From contig NC_012872.2 of assembly GCF_000003195.3 (NCBI RefSeq), positions 54,045,695-54,109,694 on the forward strand: DNA of 64,000 nt. The letters run 5' to 3'. The notes under the pieces were generated by a model that was given only the letters and a program-made list of their open reading frames with translations, did not search any database and was not told the origin of the DNA. The stretch's first letter is position 1, and each line of letters begins with the position of its first letter. Below, one piece after another: positions 48,582 to 60,499 of this stretch. The DNA is from Sorghum bicolor (lineage: Eukaryota > Streptophyta > Magnoliopsida > Poales > Poaceae). Made by a program: the position numbers and the translations under genes.

Positions 48582-49145
48582 GCAGACTCTATCATAGAGT
48601 CTAAAGTTATTTATTACCTCGAACAATGTGGACTTAGAGTCTAAATAAGACTTGGAGTCTTATTTTTTCTACCTCTTTCTTCAATAAATATGCTGCCACG
48701 TCAGTAAAATATCATAAATAATATGTAATTAACTATCTTAGACTCTATAATAGAGTCTTGTATTGTTAGGCCAGTCTCAATGGGTCATTTCAATGCACTG
48801 TTTCCAAAACAAATCGGCTGACAGAGCATCAATGAAACGAACAATGGAACAACGTCCACAATGCATGAGTTTCACCTTAATGTTTTTCCTAGGCTAGACA
48901 AATCATTTAATTACTGCAAAATGATTGGATCACATGCAAGATGATGAAACGATTTAGTCCTCAGTGGGGATTTCATCCTGTTTCACCGCGTGGGAAATAA
49001 CGCCAGCGGAGTTTCACCATGGTGAAACTACTTCCTTCTCTCTCCTCTTCGTTTCATGAAAAAAGTGCAGTTTTGCTGACATGGCGCTCTAATAAATGTG
49101 CATGACATCTTGGTGAAACCTCCACTGAAACTGACCTAAGTGCCC
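48582..49145. mobile_element. MITE (CACTCACAATGCA type) split by another MITE
   Basis: GCAGACTCTATCATAGAGTC at 48582 starts a second copy of the family at 47004. Its right tip is broken after GTCTTGTATTG (about 48775) and resumes as AGTGCC at about 49139-49145, after the inserted element at 48779-49136. The left tip (CACTCACAAT) is missing. Confidence 0.75.
48779..49136. mobile_element. MITE with GGCCAGTCTCAATG ends, nested
   Basis: 358 bp; left end GGCCAGTCTCAATGGGT and right end the inverse of CCACTGAAACTGACC. Flanks are TTA left and TAA right, sharing TA. It contains several GTTTCA/TGAAAC motifs. Confidence 0.8.
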
Positions 49146-49148
49146 TTA

Positions 49149-49352
49149 GAGCACTCACAATGCAAGACTCTATCACAGAGTCCAAGACACTTAATTACAT
49201 ATTATTTATAGTATTTTGCTGATGTGGCAGCATATTTGTTGATGAAAGATGTAGAAAAAATAAAACCCAAATCTTATTTAGACTTCAAGTCTAAATTGTT
49301 CGATGTAATAAATAATTATACACTCTATATTAGAGTCTGCATTGTGAGTGCC
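49149..49352. mobile_element. MITE (CACTCACAATGCA type), inverted copy
   Basis: 204 bp with intact inverted ends GAGCACTCACAATGCAAGAC and GTCTGCATTGTGAGTGCC; orientation opposite to the copy at 48582. Flanks TTA and TAA share TA. Confidence 0.87.
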
Positions 49353-49867
49353 TAACCCGCCAACAGCCGACCCCTCCGGCCGGAATGTCCACTTGTCCGT
49401 GATTGCCTTGCTCAACTCAAGGCGCACATGGCCGTGGCCGTGGACACAGATCGTCGTTGCCGGAGTCCGCGGGCATGGCCACGATACATGAGTATAGTCG
49501 AGGGCCTGTTGTGATGTACGTACGTACTAGTAGAAAATTTATAAAATTTTTACCAAAAAAAGAAGAAGAATTCAATTTCATTTCACATGAAACAGGAGGT
49601 TTTAAGAAAGGTCTGCGTTCCAATTCGGACCTGAGAAATCCACTTCCTGCTGCCTGCCTGCCTGCTCGGAAATGTCTTTTGATTATATATGATTAAATAT
49701 TAAGGGGCAGCATTACCGTATGGTTAATACAGAGCAACGACATGGGTTTGTCACGAGCGAAGGCCGAGCGGTCGTGGGTAGTGCGTGATGCACTCAGAGC
49801 TACAGGCAGTCGTGTCTACTTGGCGCAGCAGCGTTCCGAGATTGGTCCCAAAATCCAAAAATGTTTT
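49353..49867. other. Intergenic, no gene recognised
   Basis: A 97-codon ORF at 49403-49696 has no domain and is not supported. Confidence 0.5.
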
Positions 49868-50109
49868 GGCCTTGTTAAGTTCACCTGAAAACCAAAATCT
49901 TTTCAAGATTTCCTGTCACATCGAATCTTACGCCACATACATGGAGTATTAAATATAGACGAAAATAAAAACTAATTGTATAATTTACATATAAATCACG
50001 AGATGAATCTTTTAAGCCTAATTACTCTATGATTGAATAATGTTTGTCAAATAAAAATAAAAGTGCTACAGTTTTGAAAACTTTTCAGTTTTCGGAACTA
50101 AACAAGGCC
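49868..50109. mobile_element. MITE, GGCCTTGTTTAGTT family, with target duplication
   Basis: 242 bp, ends GGCCTTGTTAAGTTC and GAACTAAACAAGGCC, flanked by TTT at 49865-49867 and 50110-50112. Orientation is opposite to the copies at 15032 and 46462. Confidence 0.92.
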
Positions 50110-50284
50110 TTTCACAAGACGTGGATCGATTTGTGCATGAGCAGCTGACAACTGACGGGATTTGTCGCGTACGTTACGTACGGAACTCATACAGTAGTGG
50201 GACTGCATACACACAGGTTCACTCGCAGTGCGATGTTTCACACCCAAAGTGTGAATACAGCTGCCAGAGTGCCATGAGCTACTT

Positions 50285-50440
50285 AGGTCCGGTTTAGTTT
50301 TAAAAAATTTTAAGATTTTCTATCATATCAAATGTTATGACATATTACATAAAACATTAAATATAAATAAAAAACAATTAATTATGTAGTTTGAGTAATT
50401 TGTAAAATAAATTTTTTGAGTCTAGTAGTGCCAAACGTAT
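50285..50440. mobile_element. Truncated MITE of the same family
   Basis: Left half only: TCCGGTTTAGTTTTAAAAAATTTTAAGATTTTC and the AATTAATTATGTAGTTTGAG region; stops before the second half. Confidence 0.65.
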
Positions 50441-50638
50441 GAATACTATACGTACTGTAAATCTCTCTGTTGTGTTGTGGACTCTTTAGTAACAGGGAGC
50501 TTCGGTGCTCCATGAGTCGACAAGCTTCCTGCCCTCGTGCCACGTCGGGCGTACGTACGTGCCAGTGCCAACCCAAGGATGTACAGGGTGCTTTGTAAAG
50601 TTCACGAAACGTAGGTAATATCGCCGTGCGAGCTTTTA

Positions 50639-50941
50639 GGCTTTGTTTAGTTTGTAAAAATTTTAAAAATTTCTCATCACATCGAATCTTTTGACATATG
50701 AAGTATTTAATATAAACAAAAATAAAAATTAATTACACAGTTTCTTTTGACATATAGAGTATTTTAATATAAACAAAAATAAAAAATAATTACACAGTTT
50801 AATTATAATTTGCGAGACGAATATTTTAAGTCTAATTAGTTTATTATTGGACAACAATTATCAAATATAAGCGAAAGTGTTACCATATCTCTAACCAAAA
50901 AAATTTGCTAACTTATATACGGGCTAATAAAGACAAGGCCT
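50639..50941. mobile_element. MITE of the same family with internal duplication
   Basis: 303 bp, ends GGCTTTGTTTAGTTTG and AGACAAGGCC, flanked by TTA at 50636-50638 and 50942-50944. The segment TTTTGACATAT...AATTACACAGTTT is present twice in tandem (about 50691-50743 and 50746-50801), explaining the extra length. Confidence 0.88.
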
Positions 50942-50944
50942 TAT

Positions 50945-52022
50945 TATACTGGCCAATAAAGGTCATCCATGGTGTTCATACGTGTCCACAAATCTCCGGC
51001 TCTCTCTCTTGATTTGCCGAGGCAGGCATCTTCATGCTCCTCTTCTTTTCTCTTTTCTTCTTTCGGGCGGCCGGCAGCCTTTTGCTTTCCAAGCTACTAC
51101 CTATCTTTTTTCCAACTTCTTTAACTGTATGTTTGGTCTTCCATTGGCAACGTAGTAGAGTGCACACACACCATTGTAACGAAGCCAGATCCATCCATCA
51201 AAGGTCAAAGCCTACACCAACTTTTCCATTGGCACATAAGCAGGCCGTTAACCGGCTATCATTGTCCGCCCGAATCAGCCCAGTCTGCCAGCACCAGAAA
51301 CCGCTCGTACGTTCTGGCCCAACGACCAGATGGCCCGGTTCAACTCCACTTTGTTGCTGCATCTAAGCCCGCTACGTGCGCAGCCGGCATTCCACAGGTC
51401 TCTTGGGGCCTTGGCTGGTTCGTCCGGTGCATCTCACGGCCCACCGGACCGGCCCGGCGCGCCAAGTGGAACCAAGCCGTCGCATCGCGCTCGCGCCACT
51501 CCACTCGATCCGTGGCGGCTCGACCGCCGCCTCCGGCCTGCCACTCCCACTCCACTCCGCCCCAACACCGCGGGGGGGTGGGCGTGGCGCGGCGCGCGCG
51601 CGGCTCGGCGCACAAGCGCGCATGCCTGCTGTCGACATGTCCTCCGCCGAACTTGGCGCTCCGTCACTTGCTTCCTCCTCCTCCCTCGTCTCTCTCAACC
51701 CGGCGCGGGCGCGTCCCCCGTTTCCCCTCTCGTCTCCCACCGCTGCGCGCGCGCGCGAGACTCTGCTGCTGCTGCGGCACCTCGATCAAACCGGGCATTT
51801 TTTCCATTCCTGTGGCTTTGGGCTTGCGCATTTGGCTGGGATTTATTTCACGCGGGGGATCCATCACTGCTCGCCGGTGTTCCCGTCCGTGTGCGTCTGG
51901 GGCTGGGGCGCACGTACGGCCGGCGTCCTCCTCCTCCTCCTGGCGCGACGCCGACGCGATTGGCTTTGGGCCTTTGGTAGGCACTCTCGATCGCGCGCCG
52001 GAAATAGGCAGGCGGTGCATGC
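50945..52022. other. Upstream region of the SUN-domain gene
   Basis: CT-rich at 51030-51070, then increasingly GC-rich. The several 120-280-codon ORFs at 51330-52354 overlap in many frames, lack domains and reflect base composition. Promoter and 5' UTR of the SUN gene are expected in its 3' part; no clear TATA box chosen. Confidence 0.5.
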
Positions 52023-54232
52023 ATGAGCAGGAAGAGGAGAGAAGGAGGCGGCGGCGGAAGAGGCGCTGGGACGGGGACGGGGGACCATCACGGCGGCGGC
52101 AGCGGCAAGGGGTCGGGGGCCGGCGCCGATGCCGTGTCCATGGACGGCGGCCTCCGCGAGGTGTCTGTCTCCGTCGTCTTCTCCGTTTGGTGCATCCTCT
52201 TCCTCCTCCGATCCCAGTTCCTCCACAGCCAGACCGACGACGACCCTTCGTCAGGTTTCATTTTCGCTCATCTACGCATTCTACATTTCTACCGTCAATG
52301 TCCGTCCATGTTGATCTTGATCCATCCAGCATCGCTCGCGAAACTAAAAGCTAAAACTTGTGATTTTGCAAATGCTCGTGAATCCATGGATCTGGGTGGA
52401 TGGCCATCCCGCAGAGTTCTACGAGGACCACCACGGCAGGCGCGACAGCTACTGCAAGGTGAGGCCGTTGGAGGCCTACGTGCTGCCCTACCATAACGAC
52501 TCCTCCACGACGACGTGCCAGTCCTCCTACTCGCAGCCGCAGCCGCCGCAAGAATCGCCGTCGGCGTCCGCGCCCGCGCCCCCAGAGCTGCCGCCGCAGT
52601 ACAATGCCACCACCGGCGGCGGCAACAACGCGTCGTCGCCCGAGGCGGCGGCCTTCGTGGGCCTCGACGAGTTCCGCAGCCGCATCATGCAGGGCAAGGC
52701 GGAGAACGACACCGGCCGGCCCCGGCCCACGGACGGCGGCGCCGCGCACCGCCTGGAGCCCAACGGCGCCGAGTACAACTACGCCGCGGCGTCCAAGGGC
52801 GCCAAGGTGCTGGCGCACAACAAGGAGGCCAAGGGCGCCGGCAACATCCTCGGCGGCGACAAGGACAAGTACCTGCGCAACCCGTGCTCCGCCGACGACA
52901 AGTTCGTGGTCGTCGAGCTCTCGGAGGAGACGCTCGTCGACACCGTCGCGCTGGCCAACCTGGAGCACTACTCCTCCAACTTCAGGGACTTCGAGGTGTA
53001 CGGCAGCATGAGCTACCCGACGGAGGCGTGGGAGCTGCTGGGACGGTTCACCGCCGAGAACGCCAAGCACGCGCAGCGATTCGTGCTGCCGGAGCCCAGG
53101 TGGACGCGCTACCTCCGCCTGCGCCTCGTCAGCCACTACGGCTCCGGATTCTACTGCATCCTCAGTTACCTCGAGGTCTACGGCGTCGACGCCGTTGAGC
53201 GGATGCTGCAGGACTTCATCGCTGGCAATGGCGCCGGCGCCGGCGCCGAGGCCGACGCATCCAGGGACCGTGCCTCCATCGACTTGGCCAGCCGGGACGT
53301 CGACAGCAACGACACCACCGCTCAGCAGGCGCGCCAGGTTCACGCTAAGCTGGATGGCAACGGCGGCGCTGGGACTGGGAGGAACGACAGCAGCAGCGCC
53401 GGCGACGCGAAGAACAACGGCTCCAGGAGCGGCGACGCGAAGCTGCCGCCGCCGCTGGGAAAGGAGGCGAAGCCCCCGCAGGTAGCGGCGGCGCCGGGGT
53501 CGTCGACGGGGCGGATCCACAGCGACGGCGTGCTAAAGATCCTGATGCAGAAGATGCGGTCGCTGGAGCTGAGCCTGTCGACGCTGGAGGAGTACACGAG
53601 GGAGGTGAACCAGCGGTACGGCGCCAAGGTGCCGGACCTGCAGAACGGGCTCTCGCAGACGGCCGTGGCGCTGGAGAAGATGAAGGCCGACGTGCACGTC
53701 CTCGTCGACTGGAAGGACAGCGTGGTAGGTTTCATATGCCGCAGAACAGGCTCTGAATCCAACGAGTCTATTTGACTGCTAGCTAGTGACGACTGAGAGG
53801 GAATACCATTTGTTCAGGCCAAGGACGTGGACGAGCTCAAGGCCTGGAAGTCGACCGTCTCCGGCAAGCTGGACGACCTGATCAAGGAGAACCAGGAGAT
53901 GAGGCAAGTGCCATTTCCCCACGGCGGCGGCGGCCATTACTGGATCTGTTCGTTCTTGAATTTGCTGTTGGATGTGCAGGTGGAGCGTCGAGGAGATGCG
54001 GGGCGTGCAGGAGACGCTGCAGAACAAGGAGCTGGCGGTGCTGTCCATCAGCCTCTTCTTCGCGTGCCTGGCGCTCTTCAAGCTGGCGTGCGACCGCCTG
54101 CTCTGCCTCTTCGCCGGCAAGGGCAGCAGGGAGGAAGCCGACGCGGAGGAGCACACGAGGAGCAGCAGGGCGTGGATGCTCGTGCTCGCCAGCAGCAGCT
54201 TCACCACCCTCATCGTCCTGCTCTACAACTGA
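52023..54232 (+). CDS. Mid-SUN-domain membrane protein (SUN3/4/5 type)
   Basis: Exons 52023-52254, 52415-53724, 53818-53903 and 53980-54232 join in frame to 626 aa. A Gly-rich N-terminus is followed by a membrane helix (about 47-67, [20 protein letters not shown]), a low-complexity Pro/Ser stretch, the SUN domain in the middle (about 215-335; [46 protein letters not shown]), an Asp/Ser/Gly-rich linker, a coiled coil (about 460-545), and two C-terminal membrane helices (about 559-585 and 607-626). This layout is that of plant mid-SUN proteins of ER and nuclear envelope, which take part in nuclear shape and membrane-protein organisation. The third intron (53904-53979, 76 bp) has a GC donor and AG acceptor; only this boundary keeps the frame. 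The gene is convergent with the ATP synthase gene downstream. Confidence 0.93.
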
Positions 54233-54908
54233 AACTTTCTAGACTTTCTACGTTCTTTGGTCATGTTGTCCGCGACTCCGCGTAGCTCATTAACGCCGCT
54301 AATTCTCTTCACTCAAAGTAGATGGGCCACTGGGTAGCGTATGTATTTCGGAATAAAGCAGGAACTCAAAAAACACAGGTTCCTTGTTTATTTTAAAACA
54401 ACCACCTATATATGTGTTCAAAACTATAATAATACTCTGAAAGCAGCCCAAAGACAGTATTATTTCAACAATTTCTTACTGTACCGCCAGTAAGCGATAT
54501 AGGTTAGTTGCGAAGACAAGCTAACAAGGTCGACAGAATCTATCATTCTGATTCTTTCATCAGTTCATACTCACAATTGATTGTTCTGTTCACCCAAACA
54601 ATTCATATATGGAGAACAAGGAATTTATTTTGAGGGCAGAAAGAAAGACACAAATCAGTCCGCGCACAGGGGAAAAGGGGACTGTGGCAGATGCAACCAA
54701 CAAAGAATTACATGCACCAAAATCAACAATTGAGCGAGCAAATTATTGAGGCAGTGTTGCAATGATGTGCCCGTCTTTGCTGGCATTCAGCACTACATAA
54801 ACTCTTACAAGAAACAAAATTGTGAAGGAAGGCAGGTATCATCGTCGATTCGACAAGCATCAGCTAAAAGTATCGATTATGAAGCAGGTCTTAACCAGTG
54901 GAAATCAT
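54233..54908. other. Convergent intergenic region
   Basis: Holds the 3' UTRs of the SUN gene (+) and the ATP synthase gene (-). No other gene or repeat recognised. Confidence 0.6.
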
Positions 54909-57069
54909 CTAGACCTTATAGCCGGTTAAGGTGAAACCTCTGCCAACAATCTCTCCTACGCAGAACCATGCATAAAGCTCAACTCCAAATAAAGTCGCAA
55001 TCCCAAGGTCCTCAACCTTGAGGTCTTTCCTGTTCTTCCATACCTGCTTGACACTATCAAGCTCCTTCCAGAATGCCTCATAGCGACCTGGTAGGCTGAA
55101 CAAACACAGCAATGGTTAGAAACAATGAAAAGTAAACTCCTGAATGGCACAAGTATATTGCGTCTAATTGCTGTTCCTAATGCATTTAGACAAACAATGA
55201 TGTATAAATTGCAGCTCCTTGATACTTAAAAATTTTTGCCAAGCCATTTCTATTTAGTATGGTCAACTTCAAAATACCTCCAAGCTACTCCCTATGTTCC
55301 AAATTGGAAGTCGTTTTAGCTTTTTTAGGTACATAGATTTTGCTATGCATCTAGATATACACTATGTCCAGATACATAGTTAAAACTATTCTATGGATCT
55401 AGAAAAGCCAAATCCACTTACAATTTGGAACATAGGGGGTATTAATTAGCGCCAGGACACAGGAAATATTTTCGCCTTATGTTAATAAACACTTCCATCC
55501 TTGCTACTTGGAAGTATCACATTGACTTGGAACATTCGAAGAGAAACTACAGGCCTCCAAAGACCGCGCTTACCATTGTACTAAAATGTTTTTTTAGCAT
55601 TGTTTAATGACATGCTCAGCTAACTAGCTAATACAAAGGAAATACAAGATCATGATGACAGGGTCAAGTGCCCATCAAGTCATCCTATCACATATGCAAA
55701 TTATTTAGATATATGAGTAAAGAGGAAAGTAAAATCCAGATACACATACACTTGCACGCAGCAAATCTTACACACACTGATCAAAGCAATTTTTGTCAAC
55801 ATTTGATGCTGAAGATGTTATTCATAGACTTTTATAAACCAGATATATACTTATGCACAGCATTTTCCTCTGTCAATCAACCCACATCCAAAATAAACAA
55901 AGAATGCAATCACATTTAACAATAACCAATGAAGTTATCAGTGTTTATATGCAAAGCTGAATCTACTATTTCATACATGCATGGTTTTCAGCCACTGTGA
56001 TATTATTTATTTATTATTCATTTCTAGAACCATACAGCAAAATCTTCTTGCAGTAGTGCCATGACACATCAACACCACAAGAGACTCCAAACCAGGGTGT
56101 TAATTGATTAAACTGTCATGGTTTCCACTAACAGCCATGCATTGTTCTCTACGCATCTATCTATGTCTCGACATAAGATGGATCTCAGCAAATTGCAGAA
56201 AAATAAACAAGGAATACATAGTTACAAACATGGATAATCGAGCATGCAAGCATTGTTGTATAGGTTTAGTTTGTATGAAACTAAAAAATTGTGTTTAATC
56301 CAGCAAAACAAATTTAAGTTCGGGAACTGGCAGGTATAGTATTGAAAGAGTAGATGAAACATTCCATTGCATAAAGGTATGCAATCATGATATAAGGAAC
56401 AAAAACATTACAAATAGATGGGAGATTTATCACATTTCCTATTGATACAAACCACGTGACGAAATACATATTAAGTGTTAAGTCATAAGCAATGAAGCCA
56501 CGAAGAACCATGTTAGCCAAGAGGGTAATCCAAGGACTGCCCTCGAAAGTGAAGACTGAAGAGCATAAATATGCTGTGCTACCTACAAATGCTCAGGTAC
56601 ACCACCAAAAAACAACCACATTATCCTCAGCTGATACTTGCCATAAGCAAGTCATATCATACATCCATACTATGTTCAGGTTTAACAAAGGTGACTGCAA
56701 TAGTAGCCAATTACAGGACCAAAACATTAACACAACACTATACCCATCGAACAAGCGATCTGAACAAACCCCGTTAGACCGTTACTGTTAACTGCGTGCA
56801 CGAACAGATCGTGCAGCACTTCAGGCAAGAGAACCCAATTGGCTAATCGCAACGAGACGCAACAGCAAAAGAGGCAGGCGGTTTCACCTTGCGAGGCGGG
56901 TGTAGAAGAGCTGCTTGGAGAGCTCCTGGCACTTCTCGACGGTAGGGGGCTGAACGACGTACTGCTTGTTCTTCTCCATGACCTCCTTGTAGTAGGCGCC
57001 GCCGTGCTTCGAGGCGAACTCCGCCGCACGCGCCGCCTGCGCGCGCAGCTGGGCCAGCTTCGCCGCCAT
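54909..57069 (-). CDS. Mitochondrial ATP synthase subunit g
   Basis: Two coding exons on the minus strand, 57069-56888 and 55095-54909, join with GT-AG ends to 122 aa, the usual size of the plant protein. The start MAAKLAQLRAQAARAAEF is an amphipathic Ala/Arg-rich helix. The middle (VEKCQELSKQLFYTRLA, then LPGRYEAFWKELDSVKQVW) is the subunit g core, and the C-terminus has the membrane-associated TLFGVELYAWFCVGEIVGRG with its GxxxG-like pattern. The subunit sits in the Fo part of the inner-membrane ATP synthase and supports dimer formation. The intron is 1792 bp and holds a Stowaway MITE. A 5' UTR intron is likely: AAG|GTGAGT lies on the minus strand at about 57215. A telo-box-like TAGGGTTT lies just upstream of the ATG. 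Confidence 0.94.
55288..55439. mobile_element. Stowaway MITE in the ATP synthase g intron
   Basis: 152 bp, almost fully palindromic: CTCCCTATGTTCCAAATTG at the left and the inverse CAATTTGGAACATAGGGGG at the right, TA on both sides (55286-55287 and 55440-55441). Confidence 0.92.
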
Positions 57070-57080
57070 CGCCGCCGGTC

Positions 57081-57089
57081 CTAAACCCT
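57081..57089 (-). promoter_or_regulatory. Telo-box-like motif upstream of ATP synthase g
   Basis: TAAACCCTA on the plus strand (TAGGGTTTA on the gene strand) 12-20 bp before the ATG. Such AAACCCTA motifs are common near start sites of plant genes for translation and mitochondrial proteins. Function here is inferred. Confidence 0.5.
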
Positions 57090-57472
57090 ACGACACCCCG
57101 CACAGGAAGGGTAAAACCGAGTCAAACCGAAAGGAACCAGATCTGGACGCACGGGGTGGGGAAGCTACGGATCTGACGAGAAGAGGTCAGAGTCTAGGGT
57201 GGAGGATCGGAAACTCACCTTGGTGAAGCGAAGGGGAGAGGTGCGGGCGGCCGGGCGCGAGGTGAGATCGAGAAGGGCGAGAACGGCGGGCGAGATGGGG
57301 AGGGGAAAACGGTGGGGGAGGGTGGGTGCGTCTGGGTTGGTCGAGACCTTGATGGTCGAGGGTAGTATCGTCACTTCTGGTAGTTTTGGTTCAGAGATTA
57401 GGGATCTGTTTCTCGAGTGTTGCAGCTTGCAAATCTAGAGGTTACTGTTGCAAACCAACAAGCCTAATTTTA

Positions 57473-57985
57473 GAGTAACTCCAACGGTTTTGTAATTAAG
57501 TTAGACATTTTTGTTTTTTAGAAAATAGTTCAAAAGTTACTATCCAACGATTTGGCAATTAGTTTTGGCGAATTTGCAATTTGACAAACGGAGGGTCAAA
57601 CAGTGCATATATGCAAAAGTTCGCGAGGCTTGGCATTGGTGTTTTTGTGTGACAGAGAGACCTCTCCTGCAAGCACCTACTCCTTCTCCCATACACCGCC
57701 ATCAGAGTTCCCGCGCGATTGCTCCGTGGTGTCGCCGTCACCCACCATTTAGTGGTCGGCTGGATGCAATCGCCGGCGATCAGAGACTCTTCGTTGACGT
57801 CTTCGAGACCAGCAATATCGCGCGGATGGCGGCGACAGAGAATAGCCGTGACCTGGCGAAGAAGGAAAAGAAAAACCGCGCGAACTGACGGCGACGCGCG
57901 AGGGAAAAAAGTGCGGGCAACAAATGGGTCCATAATTCTATTTTTTGAAAAAAAAAATACAGGGAACGGTTGGAGATGGAGTCTT
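57473..57985. mobile_element. Possible small DNA transposon (tentative)
   Basis: AGAGTAACTCCAACGGTT at the left and the roughly inverse AACGGTTGGAGATGGAGTC at the right enclose about 510 bp with no coding capacity of note. The TCCAAC-type ends resemble those of PIF/Harbinger-like MITEs, but no clean target duplication is seen. Confidence 0.4.
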
Positions 57986-58698
57986 TTTATAGCTTTGTCA
58001 TATTCATTTATGAGTTGGCAAACTCCATGTTTTGCCAAACAAAAAAAATGCAAAACAACATTGGTCAAACAAAATCACTCTTCCTCCCAAGGATCATTGA
58101 ATCCAACATATGTTTCATCTCAAAATCTTGTTAGCACAAAAATCACATAGGGGTTGGCGTGTAGCAAAATCACATGGTAGACACCCTTGTCGCCCCCACG
58201 TGTTAATCATGCTAAATCTATCCTATCACCAATTTCCTCGTCTCAACTCTCCTACTAGTTCTTATTCCCTCCCCACCCAAGAAAAGAGATAAGAAGAAGA
58301 GAAATAAGAAATCCCCCATCACCTTACTAAATATGGCTAGAGCATTGGCAGAGAAGGACATCGTTGAGCAGCTCCACGATATTGCTTGTTGGAGTTGGGG
58401 CAAGGAGCTTCCTTAGCTTCTTCTTTCTCCCAGTAGCTTCCAAGAGGTCGATCTCCTCCATCAATCCACTTTGCGTTGAGATGCTATGTGTGGAGACTCC
58501 CCTTCAACCTAATAAATCATCTCCCCTAAGTCCCCCATTTTCCCTTCTCCATATTAATGTTTAGTAAAGCTACACCTCCCATGATCCCATCCAAGGTCTC
58601 GCTTCCATGGGTGACTTCAAGCTCCCAGACCCTCATGCATGTCAAATCCACCACCTAAAATAAATTCCCAAAATGGAACCACGACATCAAAAGGCCAC
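57986..58698. other. Intergenic, no gene recognised
   Basis: Small open stretches only. Nothing assignable. Confidence 0.5.
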
Positions 58699-60499
58699 TG
58701 AAAGGTCCTAATATGGCTAGAGGGGGGTGAATAGCCTATTTAAAAACTTCTACAAACTCACTAGAGCAAGAAGTTAGTAAATTACAAAGCAAAGCTTTTT
58801 GCTCTAGCTCTAATGGGGTGTTTGCAAGCCACCTAACCAACAATTCTAGTTGCTATAATCACTAGGCATACAAGAACTATGTCACTAGAGCTACCTAAAG
58901 TGACACTTGGTGGTTCGGCGGCTAAGAGGTGTAGCACGAACCTATAATCATTTAGTCGCTACGTCCCCGTTGTGTCAACCAACACTTGGTGGTTCGGCGG
59001 CTAAGAGGTGTAGCACGAACCTCGTCCTCATTAGAACACCGCAAGAACCTACCCACAAGTGAGGTAGCTCAATGACACGAGCAATCCACTAAAGTTGCCT
59101 CTCGCTCTCCGCCGGGGTAGGCACAAAACCCCTCACAATCACCGGGAGATGGCCACGAACAATCACCAACTCATGCCAATGCTCCTCCGCTGCTCCAAGC
59201 CGTCTAGGTGGCGGCAACCACCAAGAGTAACAAGAAAACCGCAACCAAATCGATCCCTAAGTGCAACTAGATGCAATCACTCAAGCAAATACACTTGGAA
59301 TCACTCCCAATCTCACAAAAATGGTTAATCTATGAAAGAGATGAGTGGGAGGTGTTTGCTTAGGCTCACAAGGATGTGTAGTAGTCAAGAATGCCAAGAG
59401 AGTGAGTTCCAAGCCGGCTAACAACTATTTATAAGCCCCTCAAACAAATAGAGTCGTTGGCTCTTTCACTAGGCAGAACACACGGTAACCGGACGCACAA
59501 CAGGTGACCACCGGACGCTCAACCAATGCGTCCGGTGCTTAGAACACAGCCATGTACCTACTATTTGAATCACGCGCGTCGATCTCTAACGGTCATATTC
59601 AAACTATCGAACGCGGTCAAGTGAGCACCGGATGCGTCCGGTACTCATCGGACATGTACGTAGAGAGGTTGTCAAACGTGCAGGATCACCGAACTCACAC
59701 CACTAGATGCTCCCTGAGCGTCCAGTGCTCTCAGGCAGAAGCACCTGCTGAAGTCAAGCATCACCGAACGCGGGTCAAGCATCACCGAACGCGCCAGTAG
59801 TGTCTGGCCACCGTCCGGTGCTGAGCATCTGGTGCTCCCTTCACCTCTGCCAGAAACGAGAGCGCATCGGACACTCAGGAGTAGCATCCGGTGCCTCCGA
59901 GGCCACCGTTCGGTGAGTGTTTTTCCAATAAAAAACACTCCCGCGACTTCTCCAAACTTTCCATCGACGTAATAGAGAATATGCATTTCATTTTCTCAAA
60001 AGCGCCGAATCCCACCTCGCAAGCTCGATGGGAGGGAGAGAGGAACCCAAACCCCTCTCTACCCTTCAAACTCCACCTCCTTCTCAAAGTGTGCCAACAC
60101 CACCATGTGTGTACCAACATGCGCAAGTGTGTTAGCATTTTCACAGTCATTTTTCTTCGAAGGAGTTAAGTTAGTTTACTAAGTTCTAAAAGTATGCACA
60201 TGAACAATGACACTTAGTGGCACTCGATAACCGCTTAGCCAAAGAATTTCCCTTTTTATAGTACGGCTATCTATCCTAAATATGATCACACCCTCTATGG
60301 TATCTTGATCACCAAAATTAAAACCCTAAGCAATACCTTTGTCTTGATCTCCATAGGGTCTTGCTTTTCTCTTTATTCTTTTCAAGTTGAGCACATGATC
60401 ATCTTGTGGTCATCACCATCATCACCATGATCATCACTTGCTCCATCACTTGGCATGTGCCAACCTCATTAAGTATACACACACTTAGTATAGAGGTTA

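Noticed and set aside
51330..52354. Several 120-280-codon ORFs upstream of the SUN gene
   Set aside because: They overlap each other on both strands, lack domains and cover the probable promoter and 5' UTR.
52351..53520. 389-codon minus-strand ORF opposite the SUN-domain gene
   Set aside because: It is the shadow of very GC-rich coding DNA; the plus-strand frame has clear domains and splice sites, while this one is Ala/Arg/Val-rich with no domain.
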